Source of the DNA: DASYLJ01 sp964404165 | GTDB lineage: Bacteria; Desulfobacterota; Binatia; DP-6 | Length of the DNA stretch: 64,000 nt | Assembly: GCA_964404165.1 (NCBI GenBank) | Contig: CAYOIZ010000024.1 | Location: forward strand, 1-64,000 | Direction: 5' to 3' | Notes under the pieces: model-generated | Told to the model about the DNA's origin: nothing | The model's input: only the letters and a program-made list of their open reading frames with translations | The model's database searches: none | Position numbers and translations under genes: made by a program | Shown here: positions 1 to 10,482 of the stretch, in pieces | How positions within the stretch are numbered: the first letter of the stretch is position 1 | How the letters are laid out: each line of letters begins with the position of its first letter

Positions 1-1
1 C

Positions 2-1102
2 TCAGAAGAGGAACCGCCGCGTAGACACGTTCATCACGAGCCCGACCCCGACCAGCAGGCACAGCAGCGAGCTGCCGCCGTAGCTGAAGAAGGGTAGCGG
101 GATCCCGACGACCGGGAGCAGGCCCGTGGTCATCCCGACGTTAACCACCACCTGCCAGAACACGATCGACATCACGCCGAGCGCCAGGAGGACACCGAAT
201 CGATCGCGCGCGCGCGAGGCGATCACCATCCCGCGCAGCAGTGCGCCCAGGTAGAGCGCCATCAACGTGCCGGCACCGACCAGGCCCCACTCCTCCGAGA
301 ACACCGAGAAGATGAAGTCGGTATGCTGCTCGGGGAGGAAGTTCAGGTGGTTCTGCGTGCCCTGCAGGAAGCCCTTGCCCCAGAGCATCCCGGAGCCGAC
401 GGCGATCTTCGACTGGATGATGTGATAGCCGGCACCGAGCGGATCCTGCGCCGGATCGATGAACATGAGGATGCGCTTCTGCTGGTACTCCTTCAGGTGT
501 CCCCACAGCACCGGCGCCAGCACGACGACGGGTGACGCCAGCAGCGCCAGCCAACGCAGCCGCACCCCGCCCAGCACGAGCATCGTCAGGGACACGAAAC
601 AGAGCAGCGCCGCCGAGCCGAGATCGGGCTGGATCAGGATCGCGAAGGCCGGAACCGCCGTCAGCAGCAGCGGCACCATGGCCTCGCGCAGGCCGAGCCG
701 GGCCGGCGGCGTGCGCGAGAAGTAGTGCGCCAGCACGATGACGATCGCGAGCTTCACGAACTCGGACGGCTGGATCGACACCGGGCCGAGACGGATCCAC
801 CGTCGCGAGCCACCGCCCACCTCGCCGATCAGCGGCACCGCGAGGACGGCGCCGAGGACCAGGAAGTAGATGAGGTAGGCGCGACGATCGAGCCGCCGAT
901 AGTCGAAGCCCAGCATGACGAGCATGCCGGTGACCCCCGCCGCGAACCACGTCATCTGGCGCATCGCCAGCGGCGGCGGCGTCTCCATCCCCGGCGTGTA
1001 GCTGGCGCTGTAGACGGTGAGGATGCCGAGCCCGCAGATGCTGAGGATCAGCAGCGGCAGGAGCCACTCAAAGTGCGTCAGGAGTCGACGGTCGAACCGC
1101 AT
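2..1102 (-). CDS. rodA: RodA, SEDS peptidoglycan glycosyltransferase
   Basis: RodA polymerises lipid II into glycan strands in the inner membrane as partner of PBP2 during cell elongation. The 366-aa protein is of normal family length and almost entirely hydrophobic (about ten membrane segments). It shows SEDS signatures: GGGSRRWI followed by QPSEFVKLA near residues 97-119, FLPEQHTDFIF near 255-265 (the conserved loop holding the catalytic Asp of the family), and FFSYGGSSLL near the C-terminus. It is the last gene of a minus-strand mreBCD-mrdA-rodA operon. Its start lies inside the 3' end of the PBP2 gene, a 35-bp overlap that suggests translational coupling. The stop lies at the edge of the window, so the gene is complete. 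Confidence 0.96.
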   Translation of the reverse strand: MRFDRRLLTHFEWLLPLLILSICGLGILTVYSASYTPGMETPPPLAMRQMTWFAAGVTGMLVMLGFDYRRLDRRAYLIYFLVLGAVLAVPLIGEVGGGSRRWIRLGPVSIQPSEFVKLAIVIVLAHYFSRTPPARLGLREAMVPLLLTAVPAFAILIQPDLGSAALLCFVSLTMLVLGGVRLRWLALLASPVVVLAPVLWGHLKEYQQKRILMFIDPAQDPLGAGYHIIQSKIAVGSGMLWGKGFLQGTQNHLNFLPEQHTDFIFSVFSEEWGLVGAGTLMALYLGALLRGMVIASRARDRFGVLLALGVMSIVFWQVVVNVGMTTGLLPVVGIPLPFFSYGGSSLLCLLVGVGLVMNVSTRRFLF

Positions 1103-2960
1103 TGGCCTGCTGGGCCGGTTGCTCGGGCACCGGTCCCTGGTTGCGGGAGAAGTAGCGCGTCAGGATCTGCTTCGCCACCGGCGCCGCAAACGCACCACCG
1201 CCTCCACCCGCGTGCTCGACCAGCACGGCCATCGCGATCTCGGGATTCTCCACCGGCGCGAACGCGATGAACCAGGCGTGGTCACGCGTACCGCGCGCCT
1301 TCTTGTTCGAGCCGGCCAGCGTGACGACCTGCGCGGTGCCCGTCTTGCCCGCCACCTCGACGCCGGCGACGCGCGCCTTCTTGCCGGTGCCATGATCGGA
1401 CATCACGACGTCGCGCATCGCACTCTGCACCGCCTTCATCGTGGCAGGCGATATTCCCGTGGTGCCGAGCACCTCGGGCTGGATCTCGGTGCGCAGCGAG
1501 CCGTCCGGCGCCTCGATGCGCTTCACGTACTGGGGACGGTAGCGCGTGCCGCCGTTCGCGATCGTCGCCGCGAGGTTGGCCATCTGCAGCGGCGTGGCGG
1601 TGACGTAGCCCTGCCCGATCGCCACCGACAGCGTCTCGCCAGCGAACCACGGCTGCTTGAAGCGCTTCCGCTTCCACTGCGTGTCCGGGATGGTGCCCGC
1701 CTTCTCGTGATCGAGCGGGATGCCGCTCAACAGGCCGAGTCCGAAACGCCGCGCGTAGTCGGCGATGCCATCGACGCCCAGCCGCTGGCCCATCTGATAG
1801 AAGAAGACGTCGCACGACTGGACGATGGCCTCGTGCAGGTTGACGCCGCCGTGGCCGCCCTTGCGCCAGCACCGGAAGAAGTGATTCCCGAACGGCGTCC
1901 CGCCGGCGCAGTGGACGCCCGCGTTTGGTGTCACGAGCCCCTCTTCGAGCACGCCCGCCGCCACCGCCACCTTGAACGTCGAGCCCGGCGGATACTGGCC
2001 CTGCACTGCCCGATCGTTCAGCGGCTTCAGCGGGTCCTGCATGAGCTGACGCCATTCGGCACGCTGGATGCCGCGCGAGAAGACGTTCGGGTCGTAGGAG
2101 GGACGCGACGCCAGCACGAGCAGCTCGCCGTTGCGCGGATCGATGGCGACGACGGCACCGGTGTGGTCGCCGAGCGCGCGCTCGGCCTCCTCCTGGAGGT
2201 CGCGATCGATGGTGAGCGTCAGCGTGTTGCCCGGGACGTCGGGCTCCTCGTCGAGAACGCGGACGCGACGGCCGAGGGCATCGACCTCGACCTGCTGGCC
2301 GCCCGGCTCGCCGCGCAGCTCCTTGTCCCAGGCCTTCTCGAGGTTGGCCTTGCCGACGAGGTCGCCGGGGCGCAGCCCGAGCTCGGGGTTGGCGAGGTCG
2401 CTCTCGCTCACCTCGCCAACGTAGCCGATCAGGTGCGACGCCAGCGGACCGAACGGGTAGTAGCGACGCGGCCCCACCTGCAGCGAGATGCCGGGCAGCT
2501 CGAGCTGGTGCGTCTCGAGCGCCACCACGCCCTGCCAGTCGAGGTCGCGCCGCACGACGATGCCCTCGTACGGCGGGCGCTTCGACGGCGCCTTCAGGCG
2601 CTCGACCACCGCCGTCTCCGGCTCGCTCAGGTGTCCGGCCAGCGTGCGCAGCACCGCCTTGCGATCGCGCGCGTCCTCGGGAACGAACACCACGTCGAAC
2701 GACGGCCGGTTGTCGATGAGGATCTCGCCGTTGCGGTCGTACACGACGCCGCGCGCCGCGGGCACGCGCACGAGCCGGACGCGATTGTGCTCCGACACCG
2801 AGCGCATCTCCGGCCCCTTCACCACCTGCAGGAAGTAGAGCCGGGAGTAGATCAGGCCGAACGCCAGCAGCACGACGCCGAGCGTGACGGCGATGCGCGT
2901 TAGCAGCTCCGAGGGAACCTCGCGCGGCACGACGCCGACCCGGATGCGACCCGCCGCCAT
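1068..2960 (-). CDS. mrdA: Penicillin-binding protein 2 (MrdA), elongasome transpeptidase
   Basis: A class B PBP that cross-links new peptidoglycan together with RodA. The chosen 630-aa product starts at ATG 2960, two bases after the mreD stop; a longer open frame upstream would run through mreD and is rejected. Visible are an N-terminal membrane anchor (about residues 20-42), the dimerisation domain with RGVVYDRNG, and the transpeptidase domain with catalytic Ser in YPPGSTFK (near 327-330). Downstream follow an SCD-type SxN motif (QSCDVFF) and KTGTAQ. The C-terminus is Pro/Gln-rich and overlaps the rodA start. The tight spacing to mreD and rodA marks it as part of one transcription unit for rod shape. 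Confidence 0.95.
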   Translation of the reverse strand: MAAGRIRVGVVPREVPSELLTRIAVTLGVVLLAFGLIYSRLYFLQVVKGPEMRSVSEHNRVRLVRVPAARGVVYDRNGEILIDNRPSFDVVFVPEDARDRKAVLRTLAGHLSEPETAVVERLKAPSKRPPYEGIVVRRDLDWQGVVALETHQLELPGISLQVGPRRYYPFGPLASHLIGYVGEVSESDLANPELGLRPGDLVGKANLEKAWDKELRGEPGGQQVEVDALGRRVRVLDEEPDVPGNTLTLTIDRDLQEEAERALGDHTGAVVAIDPRNGELLVLASRPSYDPNVFSRGIQRAEWRQLMQDPLKPLNDRAVQGQYPPGSTFKVAVAAGVLEEGLVTPNAGVHCAGGTPFGNHFFRCWRKGGHGGVNLHEAIVQSCDVFFYQMGQRLGVDGIADYARRFGLGLLSGIPLDHEKAGTIPDTQWKRKRFKQPWFAGETLSVAIGQGYVTATPLQMANLAATIANGGTRYRPQYVKRIEAPDGSLRTEIQPEVLGTTGISPATMKAVQSAMRDVVMSDHGTGKKARVAGVEVAGKTGTAQVVTLAGSNKKARGTRDHAWFIAFAPVENPEIAMAVLVEHAGGGGGAFAAPVAKQILTRYFSRNQGPVPEQPAQQANAVRPSTPDAL

Positions 2961-2961
2961 G

Positions 2962-3453
2962 TCAGCCGACCCCGAGGAGCCGCTGCTCCCAGCCGACGAA
3001 GGCGAACACCGCCGGCGCGACGATCGCGGCCACGGCCGCCTCGAGGAGGCCGTAGCGGAGCGCATGGTGCCAGAGCGGCGCGCCGGCCTCGATCAGCCAG
3101 GTGATGGTGATGGCGGCGACGGCATGCACGCACGCAGCCGCGAAGACGACGGCCATCGCCGGAAAGCCGCCCTCGGTCCAGAGCGTGCGCGCCACCAGGT
3201 ACACAGCCATGTAGACAGCCGTCAGCGCGAACGCATTCACCCCGAGCAGCGTACCGGAGAACGTGTCCAGGAAGTAGCCCAGAAGAAACGCGCCGGCGGC
3301 CCCGGCGACGCCATGCTGCTGGAGACCCAGGTAGACGACGAGGACGAGGATCAGGTTTGGCACCACGGCCGCCGGCAACAGGGCCGGGAAGACCGTGGTC
3401 TGCAGGACCATGGCCAGGACGGCCGCGACGACGATGGCGAGAGCGCGGCGCAC
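2962..3453 (-). CDS. mreD: MreD, rod shape-determining membrane protein
   Basis: A small inner-membrane protein of the MreBCD complex. The frame is open upstream into mreC, but the GTG at 3453 lies two bases beyond the mreC stop codon and gives a 163-aa protein of the usual length for the family. It consists of about five hydrophobic helices (from RALAIVVAAVLAMVLQTTVF to the WLIEAGAP region), with the LGYFLDTFSG segment typical of MreD after the second or third helix. It sits between mreC and mrdA with almost no intergenic bases. The identification rests on helix pattern and gene order, since MreD sequences are poorly conserved. Confidence 0.88.
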   Translation of the reverse strand: MRRALAIVVAAVLAMVLQTTVFPALLPAAVVPNLILVLVVYLGLQQHGVAGAAGAFLLGYFLDTFSGTLLGVNAFALTAVYMAVYLVARTLWTEGGFPAMAVVFAAACVHAVAAITITWLIEAGAPLWHHALRYGLLEAAVAAIVAPAVFAFVGWEQRLLGVG

Positions 3454-3454
3454 C

Positions 3455-4351
3455 TCACTCCCCGGCGTCGGGCGGCGGCGGCGGTGGTCCCACCGGGTCG
3501 TCGATCGGCGTCTCCGGCTCGAGCGGCTCGACGAGCCCGCGGGTGACCAGGACCTCCTCCAGGCGGTTGGCATCGACCGCCGGCTGCACCTCGGCGTACT
3601 GGAAGAGCCCCTGTCCTTTTTTGTCCACCGCCACGACCTTCCCGATCGGCACGCTGCGCGGGAAGATGCCGTCGAGCCCGGAGGTGACGACCAGGTCCCC
3701 CACCTGCAGGTCCTCGGTGCGCTTGACGAATTTGAGCCCGCAGCGGCCGTCGACGGTGCCCTCGACGATGCCGCGCGCCCGCGTACGCTGGACGACGCCG
3801 TCGACACCGCTGTTGTGGTCGGTGATCAGGAGGACCCGCGCCGCATGCGCGCTCGCCAGGAAGACGTGCCCGACGATGCCTTCGGGCGCCAGTACCGCGT
3901 CGCCCTTCTGGACGCCGTCGGCGGTGCCCCGATTGATGGTGAGGGTGCGCGACAGGCCGGCGGACGCGTCGTGGCCGATGACGCGGGCGGTGAGGAGCTC
4001 ACCGCGCAGGGCCTCGCGGAAGTCGAGCAGCTCGCGCAGCCGCGCGTTCTCGAGCTCGGTCTCGGCGAGCCGCGCCGTGGCGCGATCGAGCTCGCGCACG
4101 CGGGCGCGCAGCGCCTCCACCTCGTCGGCCGCCTGGAACAGCCCGACGATGCCGATCCAGACGTCGGACAACGAGCGGCTGACGAAGCTGCCCGCGCGCT
4201 GCAGCGGCGCCATGACCTCGAGGAAGACACGCCCGAGACGATCGTCACGCAGACGATCGCCACTGGTGCCGACGACCAGACCAGCGGCCAGCGCCAGGAA
4301 GAGCGCGGTCGTGGCGAGGACACGGTTGCGACGGAGAAACTCGAGCATCAC
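3455..4351 (-). CDS. mreC: MreC, rod shape-determining periplasmic scaffold
   Basis: MreC links cytoplasmic MreB to PBP2/RodA on the periplasmic side. The 298-aa protein has a short cytoplasmic start (MMLEFLRRNR), one membrane helix (about residues 11-28), and a coiled coil (about 65-115, rich in LRARVRELDRATARL). The beta-barrel domain follows, with GLSRTLTINRGTADGVQKGDAVLAP and DGIFPRSVPIGKV. The C-terminal tail is Pro-rich and acidic. It lies 21 bp downstream of mreB and overlaps nothing upstream. Length and domain order match the family. Confidence 0.94.
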   Translation of the reverse strand: MMLEFLRRNRVLATTALFLALAAGLVVGTSGDRLRDDRLGRVFLEVMAPLQRAGSFVSRSLSDVWIGIVGLFQAADEVEALRARVRELDRATARLAETELENARLRELLDFREALRGELLTARVIGHDASAGLSRTLTINRGTADGVQKGDAVLAPEGIVGHVFLASAHAARVLLITDHNSGVDGVVQRTRARGIVEGTVDGRCGLKFVKRTEDLQVGDLVVTSGLDGIFPRSVPIGKVVAVDKKGQGLFQYAEVQPAVDANRLEEVLVTRGLVEPLEPETPIDDPVGPPPPPPDAGE

Positions 4352-4372
4352 CCCCCACGGGGGCGCGGAGCG

Positions 4373-5407
<1,035 letters not shown>

Positions 5408-5460
5408 GTGGGGTTGCGGCAAGCCTGGTAGCAGAAACGCATGGGGGCAGCAACGAACGA

Positions 5461-5526
5461 CGACGGCCGTCGAATGATTTGCAAACCCGCCAGGCGCACG
5501 CTAGCGTCGCCGACGGACCACCACCA
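5461..5526 (+). promoter_or_regulatory. Candidate promoter for the foldase gene in the mreB divergent gap
   Basis: The 119-bp gap between mreB and the foldase gene must hold both promoters. On the plus strand TTGCAA (5479-5484) and TAGCGT (5502-5507) are separated by 17 bp and lie about 20 bp before the GTG start. The match to sigma-70 consensus is only moderate. A 12-bp palindrome CGACGGCCGTCG (5461-5472) lies just upstream. No convincing mreB promoter was found. Confidence 0.3.
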
Positions 5527-7431
5527 GTGCTGAACTCGCTGCGAAAGTACTCGACGTCCGTCCCGGTCAAGATTCTCTACGGTCTGCTCGCGCTCTCGTT
5601 TCTCATCTGGGGCGTCGGGGCCGTCGGAATGGACCGCGTCGACGTCGTCGCCGAGGTGCATGGCGACCGCATCACCCGCCAGCAGCTCGATTCCGAAACC
5701 GGCATGCTGCAGCGGCGCTTCGAGGAGATGCTGAAGGGCGCCACGCTGCCCCGCTCCCTCGATCTGCGCGGCCGCGCGCTCGATCAGCTCATCGACAACG
5801 CGCTGCTGCGCCACGAAGCCGACCGTCTCGGCCTCGAGGTCGGCGAGAACGAGCTGGTGACGGCCATCACCGCCATGCCCGAGCTGCAGGAGAACGGGCG
5901 CTTCAACCGCGACCTCCTCGAGCGCGTCCTGCAGCTGCAGCGCGATCGCGGCGAGTTCGAGGACCAGGTGCGCCAGGACCTCATCAACCAGCGCATGCGA
6001 TCACTGGTGGTCGACGGCGTGCAGGTGAGCGACGCCGAGGTCGCCGATCGCTACAAGCTCGATCGCGAGCAGGTCGATCTCACCATCGCCAAGGTCACGG
6101 CCGCCGGGCAGCTCGAAGCCGTCACGCTCACGGACGACGACCTGCAGAAGTGGCTCACCGACAACGCCGAGCGCTACCGCACCCCGCCGCGCGTCCGGGT
6201 CCGCTACGTCTCCTATTCGCCGAAGGATTTCGCGGCGCTCGCGGCGCCCGACGACGCCGCCATCCAGACCTACTACGACGAGCATCGTGACGACCGGTTC
6301 ACCGAGCAGGAGCAGGTCCGTGCCAGCCACATCCTGATCCCGGTTGCACCCGACGCCGACGACGCCGCCAAGGCGGCGGCCCGCAAGAAGGCCGACGACG
6401 TCCTCGCCAAGGTGAAGGCGGGTGGTGATTTCGCCGCCCTGGCGAAGGAGAACTCGGGCGATCCCGGATCCGCCAGCAAGGGCGGCGACCTCGGCTTCTT
6501 CCCGCGCGGCCGGATGGTCGGGCCGTTCGAGACCGCCGCGTTCACGCTCGAGCCGGGGACCATCAGCGAGATCGTCGAAACCCCCTTCGGCTTCCACATC
6601 ATCCGGGTCGACGAGAAGAAGGCCGGCGGCCCGCGCCCGCTCCCCGAGGTGCGCGACCAGATCGTCGCCACGCTCACCGACGAACGTGGTCTCGAGCTGG
6701 CGCACAAGCAGGCCGACGCCGATCGCCGGCAGGTCGTCGGCGGCAAGCCGCTCGCCGAGGCCGTGGGCACCCGCCCCGTCCAGGAGACCGCCCCGTTCGC
6801 CGCCACCGACGAGGTGCCGGGCGTCGGCCGCGTGAAGCCGTTCACCGACGCCGCCTTCGGGCTCGACCTGAACCAGCCGAGCGACATCATCGAGGGCGAC
6901 GACGTCCTCTACATGTTGACGCCGATCGAACGCATCGAGCCCGCCGTGCCCCCGCTGTCCGAGGTCCGCGCCAAGGTCGAGGGCGACGCCAAGCGCGCCC
7001 GCGCGGAGGCGATGGCCAAGGAGCGCGCCGAGAAGCTGCGCGTGCGCGCCCAGGAGATCGGTCTGGCCAAGGCCGCCGACGAGATGGGGATCACGCTCGA
7101 GGACACCGGAGCGTTCGAGCGTCGCGCCGGGTCGGTGCCGAAGGTCGGCATGGCGCCGGAGCTGCGTGCCGATGCCTTCACCCTCACCACCGAGAAGCCG
7201 CTCGGCCCGCGCACCTACACCGCCGGCGGCGATGCCCTCGTGGTGGCCCTCAAGGCGCGTACACCGGCGGACATGGCGGGTTTCGACGCCGAGAAGGCCG
7301 GCCTGAAGGAGCAGCTGCTCACCCAGAAGCAGCAGGACGCACTGACCACCTTCATGAACCAGCTGAAGGAACGCGCGCTCAAGGATGGCGCGCTCGAGGT
7401 CAAGGCCGACGCCGCCACCGGCCGGAGCTGA
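5527..7431 (+). CDS. Membrane-anchored peptidyl-prolyl isomerase/foldase (PpiD/SurA type)
   Basis: Likely helps folding of exported proteins at the outer face of the inner membrane. The start is taken as GTG 5527 (634 aa), giving a short positive N-terminus and one membrane helix (ILYGLLALSFLIWGVGAVGM, about residues 15-34), as in PpiD. The SurA_N-like segment follows (ITRQQLDSETG to about residue 180). A parvulin domain lies around residues 260-365 (QVRASHILIPVA, GDPGSASKGGDLGFFPRGRM, FGFHIIRVDE). A second, degenerate PPIase-like region extends to the C-terminus. An in-frame ATG 16 codons upstream would add a weakly hydrophilic leader and is less likely. The hydrolase gene downstream begins one base after its stop. 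Confidence 0.86.
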   Translation: MLNSLRKYSTSVPVKILYGLLALSFLIWGVGAVGMDRVDVVAEVHGDRITRQQLDSETGMLQRRFEEMLKGATLPRSLDLRGRALDQLIDNALLRHEADRLGLEVGENELVTAITAMPELQENGRFNRDLLERVLQLQRDRGEFEDQVRQDLINQRMRSLVVDGVQVSDAEVADRYKLDREQVDLTIAKVTAAGQLEAVTLTDDDLQKWLTDNAERYRTPPRVRVRYVSYSPKDFAALAAPDDAAIQTYYDEHRDDRFTEQEQVRASHILIPVAPDADDAAKAAARKKADDVLAKVKAGGDFAALAKENSGDPGSASKGGDLGFFPRGRMVGPFETAAFTLEPGTISEIVETPFGFHIIRVDEKKAGGPRPLPEVRDQIVATLTDERGLELAHKQADADRRQVVGGKPLAEAVGTRPVQETAPFAATDEVPGVGRVKPFTDAAFGLDLNQPSDIIEGDDVLYMLTPIERIEPAVPPLSEVRAKVEGDAKRARAEAMAKERAEKLRVRAQEIGLAKAADEMGITLEDTGAFERRAGSVPKVGMAPELRADAFTLTTEKPLGPRTYTAGGDALVVALKARTPADMAGFDAEKAGLKEQLLTQKQQDALTTFMNQLKERALKDGALEVKADAATGRS

Positions 7432-7432
7432 G

Positions 7433-8185
7433 TTGCCCGCCGCAGGCGGGCTCGGCTGCCTCCTGCTCCACGGTTTCACCGCCACCGCGGACGAAGTCCG
7501 TCCGCTCGCCGACGCGCTCGCCGGGGCCGGCTTCCCCGTCCGATCGGTGCAGCTCGCCGGGCACGGCACGACGGTCGCCGACCTCGCCCGGACCGGCTGG
7601 CGCGACTGGCTCGAGTCGGTCGAGGCCGGGCTCGCTGCGCTCCGCCGCGACGTCGAGCACGTGGCGATCGCCGGCATGTCGATGGGCGGCCTGCTGGCGC
7701 TGCGGCTCGCGGCGATGCGATCGCGTGACGTCGCGGCGCTGATCCTGTGTGCGCCGGCGCTGCGCCTCGCCGATCGCCGCCCGCTGGTGCTGCCCTATCT
7801 GCGCTGGGTTCCTGGACTGTCGGGACGGTTCGCCGTCATGCCGAAGCGCGGCGGACGCGACATCGCCGACCCGGTCGCACGCGCCGCCAGTTGCGCCTAC
7901 GACGCCATGCCGCTCCCCGCCGTCCTCTCCCTGCTCGACCTGCAGCGTACGGTGCGACACGACCTGGCCCGCGTCATGCAGCCGGCCCTGCTGCTGCACG
8001 GCCGCCACGACCACGTCGTCCCCGTCCGCAGTCAGGAGGCGCTCCGTCGGGCGCTGGGATCGACGTGGATCGAGGCACACGTCCTCGAGCGCAGCTTCCA
8101 CGTGCTCACCGAAGACCTCGACCGCGACGAGGTCGCGCGCCTCGCGATCGACTTCCTGTCCCGCGTCGCCCGGCGCGCCACCTGA
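7433..8185 (+). CDS. Alpha/beta hydrolase, carboxylesterase/monoglyceride lipase-like
   Basis: A soluble serine hydrolase of the Est30/lysophospholipase group. The start is taken as TTG 7433, one base after the foldase stop, with GGAG a few bases upstream; this gives 250 aa beginning MPAAGGLGCLLLHGF. The catalytic triad is visible: nucleophile Ser83 in GMSMGG, an acid in LLHGRHDHVVP, and a His in ERSFHVLTED. The HGF oxyanion motif is at residues 13-15. Coupling to the foldase suggests cotranscription, though no functional link is obvious. The substrate is unknown. Confidence 0.82.
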   Translation: MPAAGGLGCLLLHGFTATADEVRPLADALAGAGFPVRSVQLAGHGTTVADLARTGWRDWLESVEAGLAALRRDVEHVAIAGMSMGGLLALRLAAMRSRDVAALILCAPALRLADRRPLVLPYLRWVPGLSGRFAVMPKRGGRDIADPVARAASCAYDAMPLPAVLSLLDLQRTVRHDLARVMQPALLLHGRHDHVVPVRSQEALRRALGSTWIEAHVLERSFHVLTEDLDRDEVARLAIDFLSRVARRAT

Positions 8186-8226
8186 CCGCGCTCGACACGG
8201 TCGCGTCCGCCGGCTAGCAGCGTCCG

Positions 8227-8589
8227 ATGCGAACGATGATGGTGGTGATGCTCGCGATGGCGCTCGCGGGCTGCATGCGCATGCAGAACATGTTCGCGGG
8301 GCCGCAGCGCGTGTCGGTGGCCGAGGTCGTCGACATGAGTCGGGCCGGGGTACCGTCGGAAGAGATCATCGCGGAGATGCAGCGGTCGGGCACCGTCTAT
8401 CGCCTGAGCGCCAGCCAGCTCGCCGACCTGCGCCAGCAGGGCGTCGCCGACGACACCATCGACTACATGCAGAAGTCGTATCTCGAAGCGGTCGCCGCCG
8501 ACGCCGCGTTCGCGGACGACGGCCCGTGGACGATGGAGAACGACGGCTTCTGGTACGGCGGCGCCCCGTACGGGTGGCCCGGCCCCTGA
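8227..8589 (+). CDS. Small exported lipoprotein
   Basis: A 120-aa protein with a lipoprotein signal (hydrophobic run then lipobox LAGC, Cys16). The mature part holds a helical segment (VSVAEVVDMSRAGVPSEEIIAEMQRSGTVYRLSASQLADLRQQG) similar to the helical repeats seen in other small envelope lipoproteins with a VPxxxIIxxI pattern. The tail is Trp/Gly/Pro-rich (FWYGGAPYGWPGP). It follows the hydrolase by 41 bp on the same strand and converges with the permease gene, whose stop lies 3 bp beyond. Function unknown. Confidence 0.75.
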   Translation: MRTMMVVMLAMALAGCMRMQNMFAGPQRVSVAEVVDMSRAGVPSEEIIAEMQRSGTVYRLSASQLADLRQQGVADDTIDYMQKSYLEAVAADAAFADDGPWTMENDGFWYGGAPYGWPGP

Positions 8590-8592
8590 CCC

Positions 8593-10482
8593 TCAGCTGG
8601 GGACGCCCCGCCACGACGCCTCGGGCTCGCTCGCAGCGGCGGGGAGAATCGCCTGCTCGCCATTCGGGAACTCGATGGCGTAGCGGAGCGCCGGAAACTG
8701 CTGCGGCAGCCGCAGGATGTTGGCGACGAACACCCCCGTCGCCATGCGATCGAGCCAGGACGACGTCGGCCAGCCGAAGTGGACCGTGACCCGGCGCCCG
8801 TCGAGCTCCTCGTCGAGCAGCGCCAGGATGGCCTGGATGCTGCGGAAGACGCTCGACTGCTGGATGGGGAAGCGGTAGTGGGCGGCGCCGCGACGCTCCG
8901 GCAGCTCTTCGCGCGGTGAGAAGAACGTCACCCACACCTGGCCCGGACCGGCGTCCTCCAGGTCCATCTCGCCGGGCCGGCGGAAGTGGATGTGCAGCGG
9001 GCCGTCGGCCTCGCCGAGCGCCAGCAGCATCTCCATGGGCAGGTCGCTGCGCCGGCGCTTCTGCACCTCCGGTCCGTATCGTCGCGAGAACGGAATGCCG
9101 GCGGCGAGGAGCACGGCGACCACGCCGGCCCACAGCGCCAGCCCGTAGGGCTTGTGCGCCGCGAGATAGACGAGACAGCAGACGAGCACGAACTCGAGGA
9201 CGGCCGTGCCGGTACGCGACGTGTAGTAGTCGCGGATGTCCTTGGTGCCGCGGAAGTAGCGGTAGATGAGCAGACAGCCGATGTTGAGGCAGAAGCTCGC
9301 GAGGAGCCCGATGGCGTACATCTCGGCGAGGATCGCCTGCGAGCCGCGCGTCAGCAGGATGATCGCCGTGTACAGCACGGCATTGATCAGGTGGATGCGA
9401 TACAGCGAGGCGCGATTGTTCGTCGCGATCAGCCAGTCGACGTGGTAGCGGTGTCCGACGCGCTCGAGCAGCTCGCTCGACGCCACGTACGCGGTGTTCA
9501 CCGCCATGATGAGGATGATGCTGCCGAAGACGCCCACCAGTGCGCCGAACGGCACGTTGCCCACGATGGTGGCCCAGTGCGTGATGAGATCACCCTCGTG
9601 CTCGTGCAGGTCGATCGGCGCCGAGAGCGCCAGCGCGGACACGAGCGGGGTGACGATGCCGACGGTGAGCGCCAGGAACCAGTAGGCCTTCGCGATGTCG
9701 CGCCAGCTACGCACGAGCCCTGCGGTCTGGATCACCGACTCGATCCCCGAGTAGGCGAGCACGCAGCTGGCGACGCCGATCGTGATCACCGAGATGAAGT
9801 GGCCGACGCCGCCATCGACGAGGCTCTGCCCCACGCTGGTGAAGCTCTCCATGATCACCGCAGGGCTCGCCGGATCGACGTGCAGGATGCCGAGCGCGAT
9901 CAGGTTCACGAAGACGAACGCCGCCGCCACGAAGATGCCGAACGTCACGCGCGCGTTCTCGCGGATGCCGAGGATGTTGAGGCCCGCGACGCCCCAGATG
10001 ATGGCGAGGATGGTCGCGTACTCGACGGGCCCGGACATCGGCAGGAACGCCGTGCCGTTGATGACGGCGCTCACGGTCGAGATGCAGGCGGTGAGGATGT
10101 AGTCGACCATGATGGAGGCCACCGCCACGAAGGACGCGACCGGCCCGAGCACCATGTAGGAGAACGAGTAGACACCGCCGCCCCGGATGTCGTTGCGCTC
10201 GAGGATCTGCGCGATCTCGACCATCCGGCTCGAGAGGAAGCGCATCAGGATGGAGGTGAAGGCGATGAAGAAGATCGCCTGCGCGCCGATGAAGCGGTGC
10301 GCCTCGGCCGGCGCGTAGAACACCGACGTCAGCTCGTCCATCAGCGTGATGACGCCGATCGACAACCAGGTCAGGTACCACTTGCCACCGTGGGCGTAGC
10401 CGAGGAGGTCGCGCTGCCGCATGACGACGGCGAACGCGGCGACGAGGACGAGGTTCAGGACGACGAGGACGACGACGTTCAT
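8593..10482 (-). CDS. APC-superfamily permease, paralogue B
   Basis: A 629-aa integral membrane protein with about twelve hydrophobic segments in the first ~450 residues, followed by a soluble C-terminal domain of roughly 170 aa (from RRYGPEVQKRRRSDLPMEMLLALGEADG on). The membrane part resembles amino-acid/cation permeases of the APC superfamily (GGGVYSFSYMVLGPVASF near TM2-3, SGIESVIQTAGLVRSWRDIAKAYW). Its twin directly upstream shares most of these blocks, so the pair is a tandem duplication. Its start overlaps the stop of the twin by 4 bp. The substrate cannot be read from sequence. Confidence 0.8.
   Translation of the reverse strand: MNVVVLVVLNLVLVAAFAVVMRQRDLLGYAHGGKWYLTWLSIGVITLMDELTSVFYAPAEAHRFIGAQAIFFIAFTSILMRFLSSRMVEIAQILERNDIRGGGVYSFSYMVLGPVASFVAVASIMVDYILTACISTVSAVINGTAFLPMSGPVEYATILAIIWGVAGLNILGIRENARVTFGIFVAAAFVFVNLIALGILHVDPASPAVIMESFTSVGQSLVDGGVGHFISVITIGVASCVLAYSGIESVIQTAGLVRSWRDIAKAYWFLALTVGIVTPLVSALALSAPIDLHEHEGDLITHWATIVGNVPFGALVGVFGSIILIMAVNTAYVASSELLERVGHRYHVDWLIATNNRASLYRIHLINAVLYTAIILLTRGSQAILAEMYAIGLLASFCLNIGCLLIYRYFRGTKDIRDYYTSRTGTAVLEFVLVCCLVYLAAHKPYGLALWAGVVAVLLAAGIPFSRRYGPEVQKRRRSDLPMEMLLALGEADGPLHIHFRRPGEMDLEDAGPGQVWVTFFSPREELPERRGAAHYRFPIQQSSVFRSIQAILALLDEELDGRRVTVHFGWPTSSWLDRMATGVFVANILRLPQQFPALRYAIEFPNGEQAILPAAASEPEASWRGVPS

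Noticed and set aside
1017..2903. Long plus-strand open frame of 628 codons across the PBP2 gene
   Set aside because: Shadow of mrdA in very GC-rich DNA; Arg/His/Asp-rich low-complexity product with no domain, and the opposite strand carries a complete PBP2.
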